Positions 46,665 through 59,730 are shown, numbered from the stretch's first letter. The stretch is DNA of 64,000 bases from Larus michahellis (GCF_964199755.1 NC_133899.1:26453446-26517445); one strand, 5' to 3'. Numbers and translations are program-made. Notes: generated from the letters alone by a model not told the origin.

Positions 46665-48931
46665 TGAAATCTGCCTTTGGACTGCAGCATCTCCCAGGAG
46701 AGGGGTGTTTGCTGAAAGACCATTAGGAAAGACAAGAAAAGAACACAGCTTACAACAAAGCTTTCAAATGAGGATGAATGTGTTTATCAGTGGTCAGTGA
46801 TGAACCTTTGATGTGCCTTGGAGGAGCAGAGATCTCATGCATAAAACATAATTGCCGTACCGGGCCCTGATATGGAGTCATCGTTAAGGCGATGCATTTT
46901 GCATTCGCATCAAGGCATGACAAACCTGCTAGTGTTTATTCCAAAATACAGAAATAATCTTGCATCTAGTCTCCAGGACTACCCTGCTCACAGCCTCCCT
47001 CATACAGAAACCATTTGATTAGAGTAAATAAAGTGATTCAAGAAAGATATAAAGTATTCATAAAGTGCACGCAGAAAAACAAGGCATAAAAATATGACAG
47101 ATTTCGTATCTGGGAGAGGTAGAGGTTTAGATTTTAAAAGGGCTTAGGCATAATTTGTAACATGTTAGTGTTGCTAGACCTAAGTCACATTTGCATTGTG
47201 CTGGGCTTGTACATACTGACGAGAAGGCAGAGATGACCTGAGCAGCTTAGGTTATAAAAAGGTAAATAATACAAATAAATAAAGCAGAGTAAACCTGGTG
47301 ACATTCCAGAATCTGCAAATTGAAACTCCGTCCTCTAGAAACCGCCTTTCCTCAATTTGGGGGTTCCTTGCTTTCAAGCCTGATTGTATTTTTTGATCTT
47401 TTCTGGAGACCTGGATATACCATTGCTTCAACATTAATCCGAAGCAGCAGTCTACCACCCAACCAGCAACGATTATGCCTAGTCATCACTGTCCTGGATA
47501 ATTTTTGTCTCTCTTTTAGACAGGGGGCTTTAATAAAAACAACTGCTAAGCTGTCACTGCAGAGTCCTCTCTGCAGTCATGGCTAGTTGACCTCAATGGC
47601 TGCTTGTGTTGCACGCCATTAACATGGCCGATGGATAGCATTTCTACTTTGCTGTCTTCCTGCTTTCACTCTTCTCTCGTGGACAGTTTTTTTGTCCTAA
47701 ATAATGCTTCACCCAGACCTCCAGCTGGCAACTGGGAGCAGGAAAAGATCAAGGAGCTGCTCCCTTCCTCAATGATGTCTCACAGAACTTTGCACTTGAA
47801 GCTTCTGTGGGATCCAACATTCCCAAGTGTTTGACCCAAGAGTTGGCTCCCAAGAGTTCCAAGAGCACTTCTGTAGATAATACAGGTTATCATCAGTATT
47901 CTTGGAGGGTAAATAGCACGCGCACACTTCCAGCTTCAATTGGAATTTGCATCCTTCCATATGCAACTAGAATTTGTGCTTTTGATCTTTCTCTTGCAGC
48001 TACAGTTAACTTGGCCGTGGTGTCATGACACGTGGGTCACTGCCATGGTTGAGTATCCTGCATTAGTGCTCCTATATTTAGTAAAGCTGAGGCAAGAGGC
48101 TAAACGAAGAGGATTTGTGTACCAGAATTGCCAAGGCTCTCAATGAATCACATACTGTTAGCTGTAATGATCTTCTCAGGTTTCTTGGTATAGATGCAAT
48201 TTTTATTTTTTTTTCATTGAGAAGTGTATTTCAAAAGGATGGCAAGTGCGACAAATTTCTTGATTCCTGTAGATTTATGAGGGATGGAAATGTGACAGGG
48301 TAGAATTACAGCAGAGTAGGAAGAAGAGTGAGGACATACACATTGCTCTGTTGTTCGTTTGCTTTTTATGAGTGGTTTTATTGCCTCTTTCTATTGCCTA
48401 ATCAGTGAAGAGGTGTTAGAAATAAAAAAAAAGCAGAAATACAGCCATAACAGGCCTGCTGAAATGCTGCAAAATATGAAAAGGAAGTAAGACACAAGCA
48501 CAGCTGTCAAGAAATGAAAACTGTTTTCAATGAATAATGTGAAATCCTGGCATTGTCTTTGGCTTGTCCAAGGCCCATCTTGTGGGTGCGTTGTTACCTG
48601 TAGCCTAGAAGCTCAGCAATCAGAATGAACGGCATTGTTGGAAATCTTCAGCTTTTCCACAAGTAGGTTCCCTCTTGCTTTAATAAAAATCGTCTATTTT
48701 GTCCTAGATAATGCTACTCTGATTTAAGTGAATATCCAGCAAAGAATGCTCTCCAAAAATACTTCAAGTAGAGGTGGGTTTTTTAATTTAAAATCACTCA
48801 TATCGGAACTGAATCAAGTGAAAGAAAAGTTGCCCTAAACTTCCCTGTTTCTTTAAGAAAGTTGTCAGTCCTACTAAAACGCATCGTTTAGCCCTTCAAG
48901 AAAGGTCTGTGCCCTTTCCAATAAAATGGTA

Positions 48932-48957
48932 ATTTTAAAGTGCTGACACTTTAAAAT
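48932..48957. repeat. Perfect 11-bp stem hairpin
   Basis: ATTTTAAAGTG (48932-48942) and CACTTTAAAAT (48947-48957) are reverse complements around a CTGA tetraloop. The pairing can extend by TGG/CCA across a small internal loop (48927-48929 with 48961-48963) but then ends, too short for a microRNA hairpin. Confidence 0.85.
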
Positions 48958-49129
48958 ATTCCAGGATATTCCCCTAAAAATACTGTTTGAGCATTTTAAA
49001 ATGTTCCACTAGAATCTCATATTTCCCAAAATGATATTTACAGTATAGTGATTTCTTTGTGCTTGGAAGAATTACTCTTGATTTATTCTGATTGATTCTG
49101 ATTCTGCTTTACATCTCATAATGCAAGAA

Positions 49130-49330
49130 ATTGGTCTTTATTATTGGTAATTCTGCTGACAGTGTTGAGCTGATTCTTATTGCTGTTAACAGCCCAAAGA
49201 GTAACACGTTAATGGTCCACAGCTTTGCCTTAGGAAGGCCGACTAACGAACCGGTTGTTTATGGCTGGTAATGATTGATTTGTCAGTGATTATATTGCTT
49301 AATTCAGCAGTGGCATGAATCAAAGATGAC
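49130..49330. promoter_or_regulatory. Candidate enhancer-like block with TALE/Hox-type motifs
   Basis: The block has a Meis-type TGACAG at 49157-49162, a 12-bp palindrome GCTGTTAACAGC at 49182-49193, a Pbx/Hox-type TGATTGAT at 49272-49279, and a Meis-like TTGTCA immediately after it. The sequence is non-repetitive and not coding. Adjacent Pbx-Hox and Meis sites are a known arrangement in developmental enhancers; function here is inferred. Confidence 0.25.
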
Positions 49331-49969
49331 ACTTTTTTCTTTTTAGGCTGTCACTTGGGCTTTAGTGCTCTTCATCGTAATGGGTGTTGAAGGGTGTTTA
49401 TTGTGATGGCCTTTCTCCATGTTTCCTTCTTACAGTGCTGCCATAAACTATTTTTTAGTGCATGGGGCTACGAACGTAAACAGCTGATGATTGAATTGTG
49501 CAGAGAAGGAAAAGGCCCCAGATATTAACCTCGCCATGATAGCCAGCTTGGACGCGGCGCTATGCATTCTTGGAGCTGAGCCATGGGGTCGGGTTCAACA
49601 CGAGGCCGTATGTCAGCTGAGCCAGAATAGCTGTCCATATGGGTGCGAATCTAGGCAGCAACAAACGGGCTGATTCAACCTCGCTCAGGCTGCCACAAAG
49701 TGGGTTTAAACAAGTCAAATTACTCCACGGTGAAAGGCGTACCCATGAGCAGCTCTTGAGGCTCAGCTGATGTGTGCCAATCCATTTAGCCTCAACAATT
49801 CAATCAGGCTTTGAAGCAGCCAGTTATGTCAAAGTTGCTTCACACAACTTTGGCAGCATGAGGGAACCATAAAAGAGGTATAAATTATGGGTTTATGCAG
49901 TTTCAGTCACTTCAAGGATCATTGAAATGCTTGTGGAGGTATAAAGGGATCTCAGTGCAGCATCATGGT

Positions 49970-50303
49970 GGGTCCTGCTCTTGGGTCACAACTCCATGAA
50001 TGCTACAGGCCTGGGGCAGAGCGGCTGGAGAACTGCCCAGTGGAAAAGGACCTGGGGGTGTTGGCTGAATATGAGTCAGCAGTGTGCCCAGGTGGCCAAG
50101 AAGGCCAACAGCAGCCTGGCCTGTATCAGAAACAGTGTGGTGAGCAGGACTAGAGAAGTGATGGACCCCCTTGTCCTTGGCACTGGTGAGGCCCCACCTC
50201 AAGTGCTGTGTCCAGTTTTGGGCCCCTCACTACAAGAAAGACATTCAGGCACTGGACCGTGTCCAGAGAAGGGCAATGGAGCTGGTGAGGCGTCAGGAAT
50301 GGA
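49970..50303 (+). mobile_element. CR1 LINE internal fragment, 3' end missing
   Basis: The plus strand encodes the C-terminal RT domain region of CR1 in broken frames: [20 protein letters not shown] near 50070-50129, then after a frameshift around 50165 [20 protein letters not shown] near 50183-50242 and [10 protein letters not shown]. It aligns with the 20-kb nested element rather than with the 11.3/25/28.6-kb subfamily. The match disappears near 50303, well before the terminal repeats, so the 3' part was lost by deletion or decay. Confidence 0.92.
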
Positions 50304-50584
50304 GAGGGCAGTGGGGATGGCCCTGCCAGCAAGGTACGGCTGCAGTGCATGCAGCGGTGTGATCAAGTGATGCGCAATACCTGGTATTATTTCTGGTGGT
50401 CGGGGGTTTCCATTCTCATGCTGCTTTGCTTGTTGGGCTGCAGACCGATAAAGCTGATTTCCATAACAAACTGAGGTTACTGAAGACACGTTGCTGTTAC
50501 TTCTTCATTTACAAGTGTCTAGACTCATGGGAGAATAAGGACATGTGAAGAGTGACAGCCCACCAATCTTCATCCCCTCCAAAG

Positions 50585-50665
50585 CTTCTCAGAAGCTCCA
50601 TCTTCTTCCATTGGAAGAAGCTTCTTCCATCGTAGAAGCTTCCATTCTTCTCAGAAGCTCCATCT
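50585..50665. repeat. 19-bp direct repeat with palindromic filling
   Basis: CTTCTCAGAAGCTCCATCT is present at 50585-50603 and again at 50647-50665, 62 bases apart. The intervening bases are made of related pieces (GAAGCTTCTTCCAT, AGAAGCTTCCATTC), so the whole looks like a scrambled local amplification of an AGAAGCTTC palindrome. Confidence 0.85.
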
Positions 50666-51431
50666 CCCCACGCACGAGCTGCTATACAGGGACTATGCTG
50701 CAGGGCAGCCTCCACCCATCGCTCTGGAGAGAGAGACTGCCAGGAGCCTTTTGGAACTCTAGATCTGTTCACATCTTCCCATCAGCCCCACGGGAGGTGT
50801 GAACAAGGTGAAAAGAAGAGGACAGACCCAGAGTTTGAAAACTTTGCCTCACTGCTTTGAAAGGGCTTTGCCTTCTGGACAGTATTACCCAAGTCTCATG
50901 ACCAGCTGTCGTTAATTTTCCTCCAGATGACTGTAGGCAAAGTGAAAAGGGTCTATTCACCTCTTCGACACACAAAAAAAAGCCATTTATCTCTGATGCA
51001 GGCACAAAAAAGACATTGCCACCTACGCATCATCGAAATCTGATGTGCTTTTGGAAAATTTCTTTGCTGAAGTCCACAAAAAGGCTTTTTTTCCAGTACT
51101 GTACAAGCCCAGATATATAGCTGGAAATTCTCTTCACCAAAATAGAGACCACAGTACTACCATTTCGGCTAGCCAGATTCAGTGATTCTGTTCTCTGCTG
51201 TCTCCAGGCGCATAATTGCAAGATGATTAATAGCACAGTAAAAAAGACAGATTCTTCATTCCCAGGGTAGCATAACCACTCGTACTTCAAACACACAAAC
51301 CCGACAGAAAATAAAAATCCTTCGGCTGCTATTACTTCACAGACCAATTTAACTGAAATGTTCATGAATTAACCAGGACAGAATTGCTTCAGAGACATCC
51401 TGTTTGTGGAAAAAAACAACTTCTTTCAAGC

Positions 51432-51446
51432 TTTTTTTTTTTTTTT
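51432..51446. repeat. T15 homopolymer
   Basis: Fifteen T on the plus strand. No associated element. Confidence 0.85.
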
Positions 51447-52373
51447 GCCAAAAAGCCTCTTGTGCCTATTCACAAACTTTCAGATTTGCTGCCACATAGA
51501 ATATTTGCAGAAAAAAGATATTTTTTAAAACAAACTTTCAGCAACAATACCAGCTTGACCAGTGCTAACTGTTTGATAATACAACATCACTAGTGAAATC
51601 ACTATTTTCTGAACCAATATATATCTAGGAGTGAAATATTGCATTTTCCCACCTGTTGCTTTGTTCTTGTTTCAACAACACACGCCTTAGAAAACACAGT
51701 TACATATTTACAAGCCTCAGAGGCATTTAATGAGTTCCCACTTCTCTCCGACCTGTTCCCCACAGGAATATAACTAACTAGACAACATGAAATCTCAGCA
51801 TATTCTTAAACTTGGAGACATGTCAGTCAGTCTGGTGAATATATATATCCCTTTGTTTTAAAGAGGAACGAGAGAGCTTACAGGTCTGTGCATAAATACT
51901 CCTATATCAAAATCAACTAGTTTGTTTTTTTTTTAAAGATGTGTAAATATACTGGTGATACTGGGAATTACTTGATACAAAGGGATGAAATGGTGTGGTC
52001 AAACCACAGATTAGCTATTTTTCTTTCCTGAACACAATTAAGATCTTTTCAATCCAGAGAATTGCAGGAGGAACCCAATTTCAAGTTGCTTATTACAACT
52101 TATTAGAAGGGAGGAGGGACACAAACGCCTCTCTTGCAGCTGTGCGTTTTGGATGGGTACATCAGAGGATTTGGACAGGGATAGTGTTCAGGTGCTTCTT
52201 TAATGAGCTGTAAGGCAGCATGCACGGCGGGCAGGCTGGGAATGCCAGGAGAAAAAATGATACCAGACGTGTGCAATGGCAAAGTCCCATCTTGTTTTCT
52301 GCTTCACTTTCAGCTACATTTACTTCGCAGTGACATCGCCTAGAGCAACTCTTAAAATTCTCCCCTGTTCTCC

Positions 52374-52395
52374 ACCCCCCGCCCCGCCAAACCCA
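52374..52395 (-). other. C-rich patch, possible G-quadruplex on minus strand
   Basis: ACCCCCCGCCCCGCCAAACC followed by C gives runs of six, four, two and three C. On the minus strand these are closely spaced G-runs that could partly support a quadruplex. With one run of only two, stability is uncertain. Confidence 0.3.
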
Positions 52396-52678
52396 AACTC
52401 CTGCAGCTCAGCTCAGTTTTGCAGTGAAGTGGATAATTAACCCTGCTACACACAGCGGTACCAAACAAAAAAAGGGTTTTCAAGGCCAGCCCTGACCTGG
52501 GATTTATCAAAATTAGCATCCTGCCTTGGATTACTTTGAATTACTAATGGCTGCCTTTGTACCAACTTCAGTCTGAGGCAGCAGTAAGACACTGGGTCCA
52601 ATTTTTGCTATTTTAGCTTCAGAGAAGGCCACCTGACCCACCTACAGCAAATCCCACCTTTCTGTTTATGTTTGAAAG

Positions 52679-52870
52679 GCAAAGGGGAAGGCAGGAGCGT
52701 GCTGAAAGCCGACACAGTGAGGCTGCGTGAGAGCAGAAGAGAAAAGAGCAAGAAAACAAAAATACAGTGCATTGGAGACGCGTGAACTAGAGGGGCCAGC
52801 AAGGAGAGGAGGAAAGCTGGAGAGAGAGATGAAGAGACACGAGGCAGGAAATCAGCAGGAAGGCAACACA
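52679..52870. other. Purine-rich segment on the plus strand
   Basis: About 190 bases are strongly enriched in A and G without a simple repeat unit (for example AGAGGAGGAAAGCTGGAGAG). Such GA-rich composition resembles exonic splicing-enhancer-rich DNA, but the frame here encodes a low-complexity charged peptide with no known family, so no exon is called. Confidence 0.4.
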
Positions 52871-55800
52871 GGGAGAGCATTACCAGGAACAGAGCATGTA
52901 TGTTCTGGCAGTGACAGCCCACCGCATTATCCAAGGCATGAAAATTGTCCATGCAAAAATATATAGCAAACTCCAAGGAGAGAAATGAGGAAAGACGGAA
53001 GGATAACTAAGCAAAAGGATGAAGTCCAGTTCACGCGGCAATGGTAGACTGGATCCATAATGTTTTCCATTATTGTCAGGGCTCTGGGAGCAGTAACATG
53101 CTTTAATGGTCCCTGATCAGCTACCACCATGCCCACACCCAACCTTGGACCATGGTGCTCCAGACCCTGGCCTGCAGACTGACTTCCCAGCTTCACCTTG
53201 GACATCACCCATCACCACAAACTTGTCTGATGGTTTGATCTCTTGGCTAAACCTCGCTTCTTGCCTTGTCGTTGCCTGATGATCACCAGACTGTCAATAG
53301 GAGCTGTCGCTGTCACCCCTCTGCTCACCTGCCCCATACCATGGTGCGACAGGCTCCAGCCACCGAGCTTCCCACCCTGCCCACCATACTGCACTTGGAT
53401 CCCCATCCTCTAGGGAGCAGCCGGCCCATGCTGCTCCCTGACACTGATGTAGGAAAGGTCTGAGAGCTGCTCACCTCACCCCCATTGGACTTGGCATTTG
53501 AAACCGCGAGTGTCTGTTGCTCTGATGAGTGTATCACTTCTCTTGGCCTTCTTCACAAGCTAACAGGAGCTAAGGAGTTAAGTACGGAAACCATCCCTCT
53601 CTCAAAAATCACAGCAGATGGCATATGCTTCCATTACCCATGATCAAATAGACATAGCATTTACCTTGGATCTGAAGACTGTTGGGTGTTTTAAGCCTTT
53701 TGGCTACAAGTCTCTTCATCCTTCCAGTTAAATCTCCTCTAATTCGCAGTTCAAGGTTCTCCAAAAGACGCCTTCAGTTAATGTGCATGCAGTAGAAATC
53801 TCTGGGGGCTGCAGGAGGCCAAGACCGATGAGCACAGGTGACTTGTGTTAAGAAACATCCTTCCAAGCTGTGACTTTGCTTCAGAGCAGCTCTGCAGAAC
53901 CAGTTTCTATTAAGTTGAAGTCGGCTCTGCTCCCTGCATCCAGAAGCTTGCCTGGATGGAAACTCTCCCCTGTGTCTCAGTGAGCAACAACACAAAATAG
54001 TGAAACTGAAATCAACTTCTGCAGGTATTCATTTCACCCTCTCCGTCTCCAGCAGAACCTGCGAAAAGACCGTAACGCAGAAATCCTTACACAGAAACCC
54101 TAAATTTGCGAAGTTCAAGGCAAGTGGGCACAGCAAGCCCCCACAGAATTTGACTGAGGAACCACACTAAACTGGGAAGTGATTAAGCATTGCCTATAGG
54201 TAGAAAACTCACACGTAGCAACTCATTGAGCTCTGTCTCTGGGCACATAGCTTCTCCGTTGCTGAGATAGACACCATGGCTTTTGGCCATCAATCCACAC
54301 ACTTAAAATTCATTGACTTCTGCTGTGGAAATAGGACAGGTAAAATATAGCCTTTGATTTTCAGGCTGTTTCCCTGTTTTCCTAGGTCCCTGGAGCCCTC
54401 TGCCTTTCTCTAAAGCTTTTTGTTGTTGTTTGGGTAGGGTTTTTTTACATTACTGTTTCTCCAAAAGTCAGGCTTTATTTATAGAGGACTAAAACAAAAA
54501 ATTGGAACCAATGTGGAAGCAAACATTGAAAGGGTCACAAAGAGAAACAGCACGTGCTCCAGCCTCATCAGTAGGGGTACCACTCCTTTGCTTCTCCTAT
54601 TTTATAAAAATAACTTTCATCTCTTTGACCACGGTCACTGAACTGAAACTTGTAAAGTGTCACAGGAGTTTGTTTGGGTTTTGGCCCCCAACACTGTAAT
54701 GTTTGATGTCTAGAAATAACTTGTTTGTGTCACGGAAGATAATGTCATCCAGGAAATGCACAAGCAAAGACACCGGTGAGGAGGGAAGTTCTGGGGCATG
54801 AGGAAGCCGGGGTATCGGCTTGGGGGCAGAACATGTAAAGCACGGAAATCCCACTCCCATCCTGCACATCCCGGGCTGCCAGGGATGCTCGTGCTGCAGA
54901 GCAAAGCTGATTCTGGCTGCAGGAACCAAAGGCAGTAGAGAAAACAAGCTGGACTCCTCCTGTCCGACAACCTTCTACAGCCCTGGGAAGGATCCAGGCC
55001 AGCAGTTTTTCTTGGCTCTGTCTGAGCACTGGTGGTGTCAGACACCACAAATTCGGCCGGCCCGGCACACGGCAACGGGAGCTTACCAGAACTGGATAAC
55101 TTAAAGTAAAGCTCAAAGAAACAACGCAGCCTCACTTTGTGAAACCTCAGTGACCACCTACACAAAAGATCCAGACCGCACTCTCACACGGCAGCACCAG
55201 CAAACATCCATCTACAGGGGTCCTCAGCTGCAGAACCAACGTAAAATAAACACCAACATTTATTTTCCATCTACTAACCACACCGGTGGCTTGGTGGCAG
55301 GGGTGACGCAGTCCTGGAGACAAGACACGCATGGGGTATGTATGGTGCCAAGTCTGGCAAGTGCTTCTCACCCCAGGAGAAAGGTCCATCACTAGAGCCA
55401 GCTGTGATGGTTTGGGGTAAGAGCTCTGGCTTCCTCCAGCATCGTCTCCTAGCAAAAGTCTTCTGGATAATTCAAGTACTCCACAGGAAAAAGGTCATGT
55501 CACGTCTCTCTTTTGAAATGAATCTTCACCAGAGAAGGTGGTCTCCATCCATGCTCAGATCCAACCCCTAATCCATTTTGAGCCTGTATCTAGGGTCAGT
55601 GGCATCCAAAGCACACTTAGTGATCATCGGCTGTGGTTGGAGGAGCTCCAAGGTCCGGAGATTGTGCTTTTTGCTCTTCATTGGCAGGTGGGAGCTGCAG
55701 CTTGCTGTGAAGTAAAGCATCAGACTCCGGGTTAATCAACAGTTTTAATTCATGTCCCTCTGTGTCGCTGCATCAGCCTGTTTGCTCATACAGGTAATAT

Positions 55801-58800
55801 TTGCTATTACTCTGAAGGCTCCATCTTCCCAAGAGCACACCTGGGGGAAAGTTTAGATACTGGACAATGAGTAAAAAATCCAGAGTAATGCCTGAACTGT
55901 GAAAATTCTGTGGATTTTTTCTTACCATCAAAGGGAGAGGGATAAAATCTGAGAGTAGGCTTATAGAGCTGTAAAATAGGACAGAATTTGGCTATTAAAA
56001 TACAAATTACTGCTAAATCCCATGGGAAAAGGGATAAAGCCAGGAACACTAGAACTAGATCTAATCAGCAATATCTAATTAAAACTTATATGTAAGGTTT
56101 CAATGGGCATTAGCAACGATTTGAATTCAGTCTGGCATTTATGAGCTTTCATCCGTGTATCCTTGTGCACGTGCAGAGATACACATATATAAAAATTTAC
56201 TGAATGTGCTACATATACTCCAGGCAGAGCAAGCAGGCAAGGATGTTGGATAATTCTCATCCATTGGATTAGCTCAGACAAATGGAGCTTTTGCTTTTGT
56301 ATTGTTCCATCTAAATACAATCAACGCAGGAAGGTGGGGGCGGGAACAGATCAGATGCATGGTTACAGTGATGCTCGGAGAGGAATTGCTCAGATGACAA
56401 GCTCTGGGATCAGGAAACTCGAAGGATGGCTGCATGGTGGGGGTAGTGACAGAAGAACAGCCACGATGAGGCTGCTTTGAACTTCTGCGTGATGGAAGTA
56501 CCAGAAGTGACCCAAAATCTCCGCTTCCTGTCTTGCTGGCATTAATTTTATAGAGCTTCATCTCTTCAGAGCTACGCACTCGCCTTCCTAACAAAACTCC
56601 CATTGTGTTTTATCATTTAGATCTATTAAGTCAACCTCAAAGCTGTTATCACAGCAGGTTGGAGATGGCTCTGAGTGCAGGGCAGGATGGTGCCGGCGGT
56701 GGCCAGGGCAAGCCAGGGGCCAGGGAACAGGAGAAGGGACCAGCCAGAGTCGTGCTCGGAGCATGGCCACTAAACGCTCTATGAACCCAGGGCCGTGGCA
56801 TCCCAAAGACAGCACCCAAAATTATGGAATGCTTTTCATTTGATCTCTTTGAGTCCCATGTGCAAAGGAGAGAATGTTTGATTTCTCGCCTCGGAGTTTA
56901 TTGAAAAAACACATCTACAAAGCACTTTGATCATTCAGCAAGTGCAGGAAACCCTTCACCCCCAAGAAATTGTGATCCTGTTCCCGTAAAGAGCCAGGTT
57001 GGAATTCTGCTCAGCAGAAGAACGCTGAAGCCATGCACTGCGCAAACGGCGTAAAGTAAACCAGAGCAAGAGTGCTGAGTGAGCACCGTCACTTCTCTAC
57101 CCCTCAGAGGGTCCTCGGTGGAGGAAAAAGGGACCATGTCCCTAAATGCTGTGCCTCAATGCATGTCCCTAAAGATGAACGAATAAAAACCCTCAATTCT
57201 GCCCCGGCTTCCTGAGGAACTGTCCCTGTAACTTTCACCAATGGTTTTTAAGACATGTTTTGTGTGGTACGCATGCACACATAGAGTCAAAGACTCCTAG
57301 TAACCTAACCTGTCCTTTGCAAAAATAACATTTCCTTTATTTTCTGTTATTTCCAAGGAGCTTGCAGCAGCTAACCTGCTCAAAGACCCAGCCCGGAGTC
57401 CCCCGATAGCCACAGCTTCGCTTTCATGAGGCACAAAACTCCCGGACGCCGGCAGGGAGAGTTAGAGCCATTAGCTGCTTCTCCACAAAAACCCAGCACA
57501 GAAAGTGTTAGAGCTCCAAGTCCTATTGATCTTACCGAGCAACTCGAAACAACAATTAACCTTTCTAACTATGCGTCTTTCTTTAAAATGCATCTCGGTT
57601 GCTTTTCAAAGTTTGCTTTTAAAAATTAATGAATCGATGCAATTTTACATCTATTGACCAATTTAAAATGTCAAGGTTGTAGTAGGAAAGAACATGGAAG
57701 AGATGCAAACCTTGTTATGCAGGCACATGGGCGCTGCTTTGTCAGACGCTTGACTCTGAACACTCAGCTTTCAGCTCCGGTTCCTTTCTTTTTAGGTTTT
57801 ATCTCCTTTAATTCTCTTCAGCGAACACAGTAGATGTCGTATGCGTTTATATCACCTTGGAAAACACCCCGGTCTTCTTTAGAAGCGTGTGCGCTCATGT
57901 GCTTTCCCAGTTATGAGGAAGAAATCTGTCATACACAGCATTTATTATTTAAATAGGGGCTCGGCACTTTGTTTTCATTCAGAGTACAGGTATTTAGGGC
58001 TGAGATCTACAAGCTCCTCAGCAAACTCAAGTCCTACCAGGATTCAGTCCTTACTTAGATCCCCATCTCAAAGCAGCTTTTTTATACCCTAACCACTCAT
58101 TAACAGTCTACTAGAGATTTCTTGCACCTTTTCTTCTTTACTATCTACAAGACAGGCACTTTACAGAGAGAAGATAAAACGCTACTCGCCCCAAAGACAC
58201 TGCAATATCTGAGTGTAAGAGAAAGAAAGGAGCCAACACAGTATATTCATGTCAATTTTAACTGCGATTTTTTTTTCCCCCTCCATAACAACATGTAGTT
58301 TCTGTCTACAGGAGTCCCCTTTGCTGAGGCTGCCAAACAGCTGGTGCAATTATCTGCTTATTAACGCGGGGCAACAAATCGGTTGGGTTTTTAACCACCT
58401 AGAGAGGATGGCACAACCTAGATTACTCAAGGTTAGAAGCACCTACCCATGTAGATTTGATGCCAGCAAATAGCCACATTTTAAGACTTCAAATTAGCTA
58501 AATTACCATTCACTTCAGTGGTAGTTTGCTTAATTGAAAGTACAGACTGAAATTCTCAAGAAAGTCCAGAGCTCTTGGTGTCTCAGGACTCCACTGTTTG
58601 TGTTGGCTCCTGGTTAAAGTTGGTAAGGCAAAAAAGAAAAAAAAAAAAAGCCCCCAAACTCCTCTCTTTATTTTAAGGAACAATATCCAGAGGAGAGGTG
58701 ATGAAATCACCACTTCAGACATCTATATTCTTTGAATTGAAACAAAACCCCTAATAATCAGGATCCAGTCAAACTACTAATAAACCAGTGAAATGATCTC

Positions 58801-59534
58801 CAGAAATTCAGTGGGATGCAGATGAAGGCAAAGCAGCTTCCAAGAGGAATTCGTGATGCAAAGAGTCTCAAGCCTTCTCTCCTGCTCTGGTGACTCTCCA
58901 CATCTTCCCCCTGGGAAGATTTCCTCTCACCCTCTCATTCCACTTTGATTTCCACAAGTTTCATCTTTTCCTTAGCTGCTTTCTCCCCCTCCAAAGGACA
59001 CGCCAGGGACATCCCTGTCCCCTGTCGTGCCTGCCTGATGGCCACGTGAGCTTTGCTGAGCACTTTCAGTGAGCAAACACCCTTCAGAGACACGGGAAAC
59101 CGCACACAAAACCCCGTTTTTTTCTTCCAAAGGCATAACACATTGGCCACATGCAAGTGGCTTTTCCTGGGGAACGGGAACCCAAATCTCCAAGAGAAGA
59201 CCTGCCAAACTTGAACTTCCATCTTGAAGGCATGAGATAGTTAGCTTATTTCAATTTAAGCTTATTGAGCTTATTTCGCCTCGATATAAGCAGCACTGTT
59301 ATTTTAATAGAGACTAAACAAAATCTTTTCCTCTAGGCTCATTCCCGTGCCCCAGGGATGTCCAGCTGGCGGCAGCAGCACCGGCCGGAGGCACCCTGCG
59401 TCTCCCCGGTGGCCTCCGCAAGGTGTGCGGGACACAGTGCAGAGGACGCAGCCTCCACACCCTGCTCCGTGCTTCCTAAAGAAACATCTGGCTGCCTTAA
59501 AATACAAGAACATGAAAAACTTAGGCTTCACAAC

Positions 59535-59548
59535 GGGGGCGGGGGGGG
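59535..59548. repeat. G-rich run (G5 C G8)
   Basis: GGGGGCGGGGGGGG on the plus strand. Short and isolated; possible slippage hotspot. Confidence 0.85.
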
Positions 59549-59716
59549 AAGTCTGTAGGCATCTTAATAACAGGCTAAAGTAGCTTATAATTAGCTCATA
59601 CTACCAGCACCAATGAAGGAAAAATCTTAACAAAAAAGGAAGACTGAATTTTAAATGAATGAAGGTGACAGGAATGATCTGCATTTACTTGTCCTATAGA
59701 TTAGTTTGCTGACTAC

Positions 59717-59730
59717 TTTTTTTTTTTTTT
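59717..59730. repeat. T14 homopolymer
   Basis: Fourteen T on the plus strand followed by CCTGGAGG. Confidence 0.85.

Larger units (their letters stand above)
38001..49969. other. Gene-free unique sequence
   Basis: No confident exon, RNA gene or transposon, apart from a MIR-like remnant at 45326-45415. Listed separately are an AAAAT repeat (39676-39700), a hairpin (40053-40077), a weak terminal-exon candidate (40873-41116), an A18 run (41484-41501), CAA repeats (43079-43095), a CpG patch (44730-44930), a long polypyrimidine tract with AG (45670-45720), an NF-E2-type site (46656-46664), a hairpin (48932-48957) and a candidate conserved block (49130-49330). Confidence 0.55.

Noticed and set aside
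58105-58195. GGCACTTTACAGAGAGAAGA and CGCCCCAAAGACACTGCAAT resembling a widespread ancient amniote repeat tail
   Set aside because: The similarity is suggestive but I cannot name the family or fix boundaries, so it is not annotated as an element.
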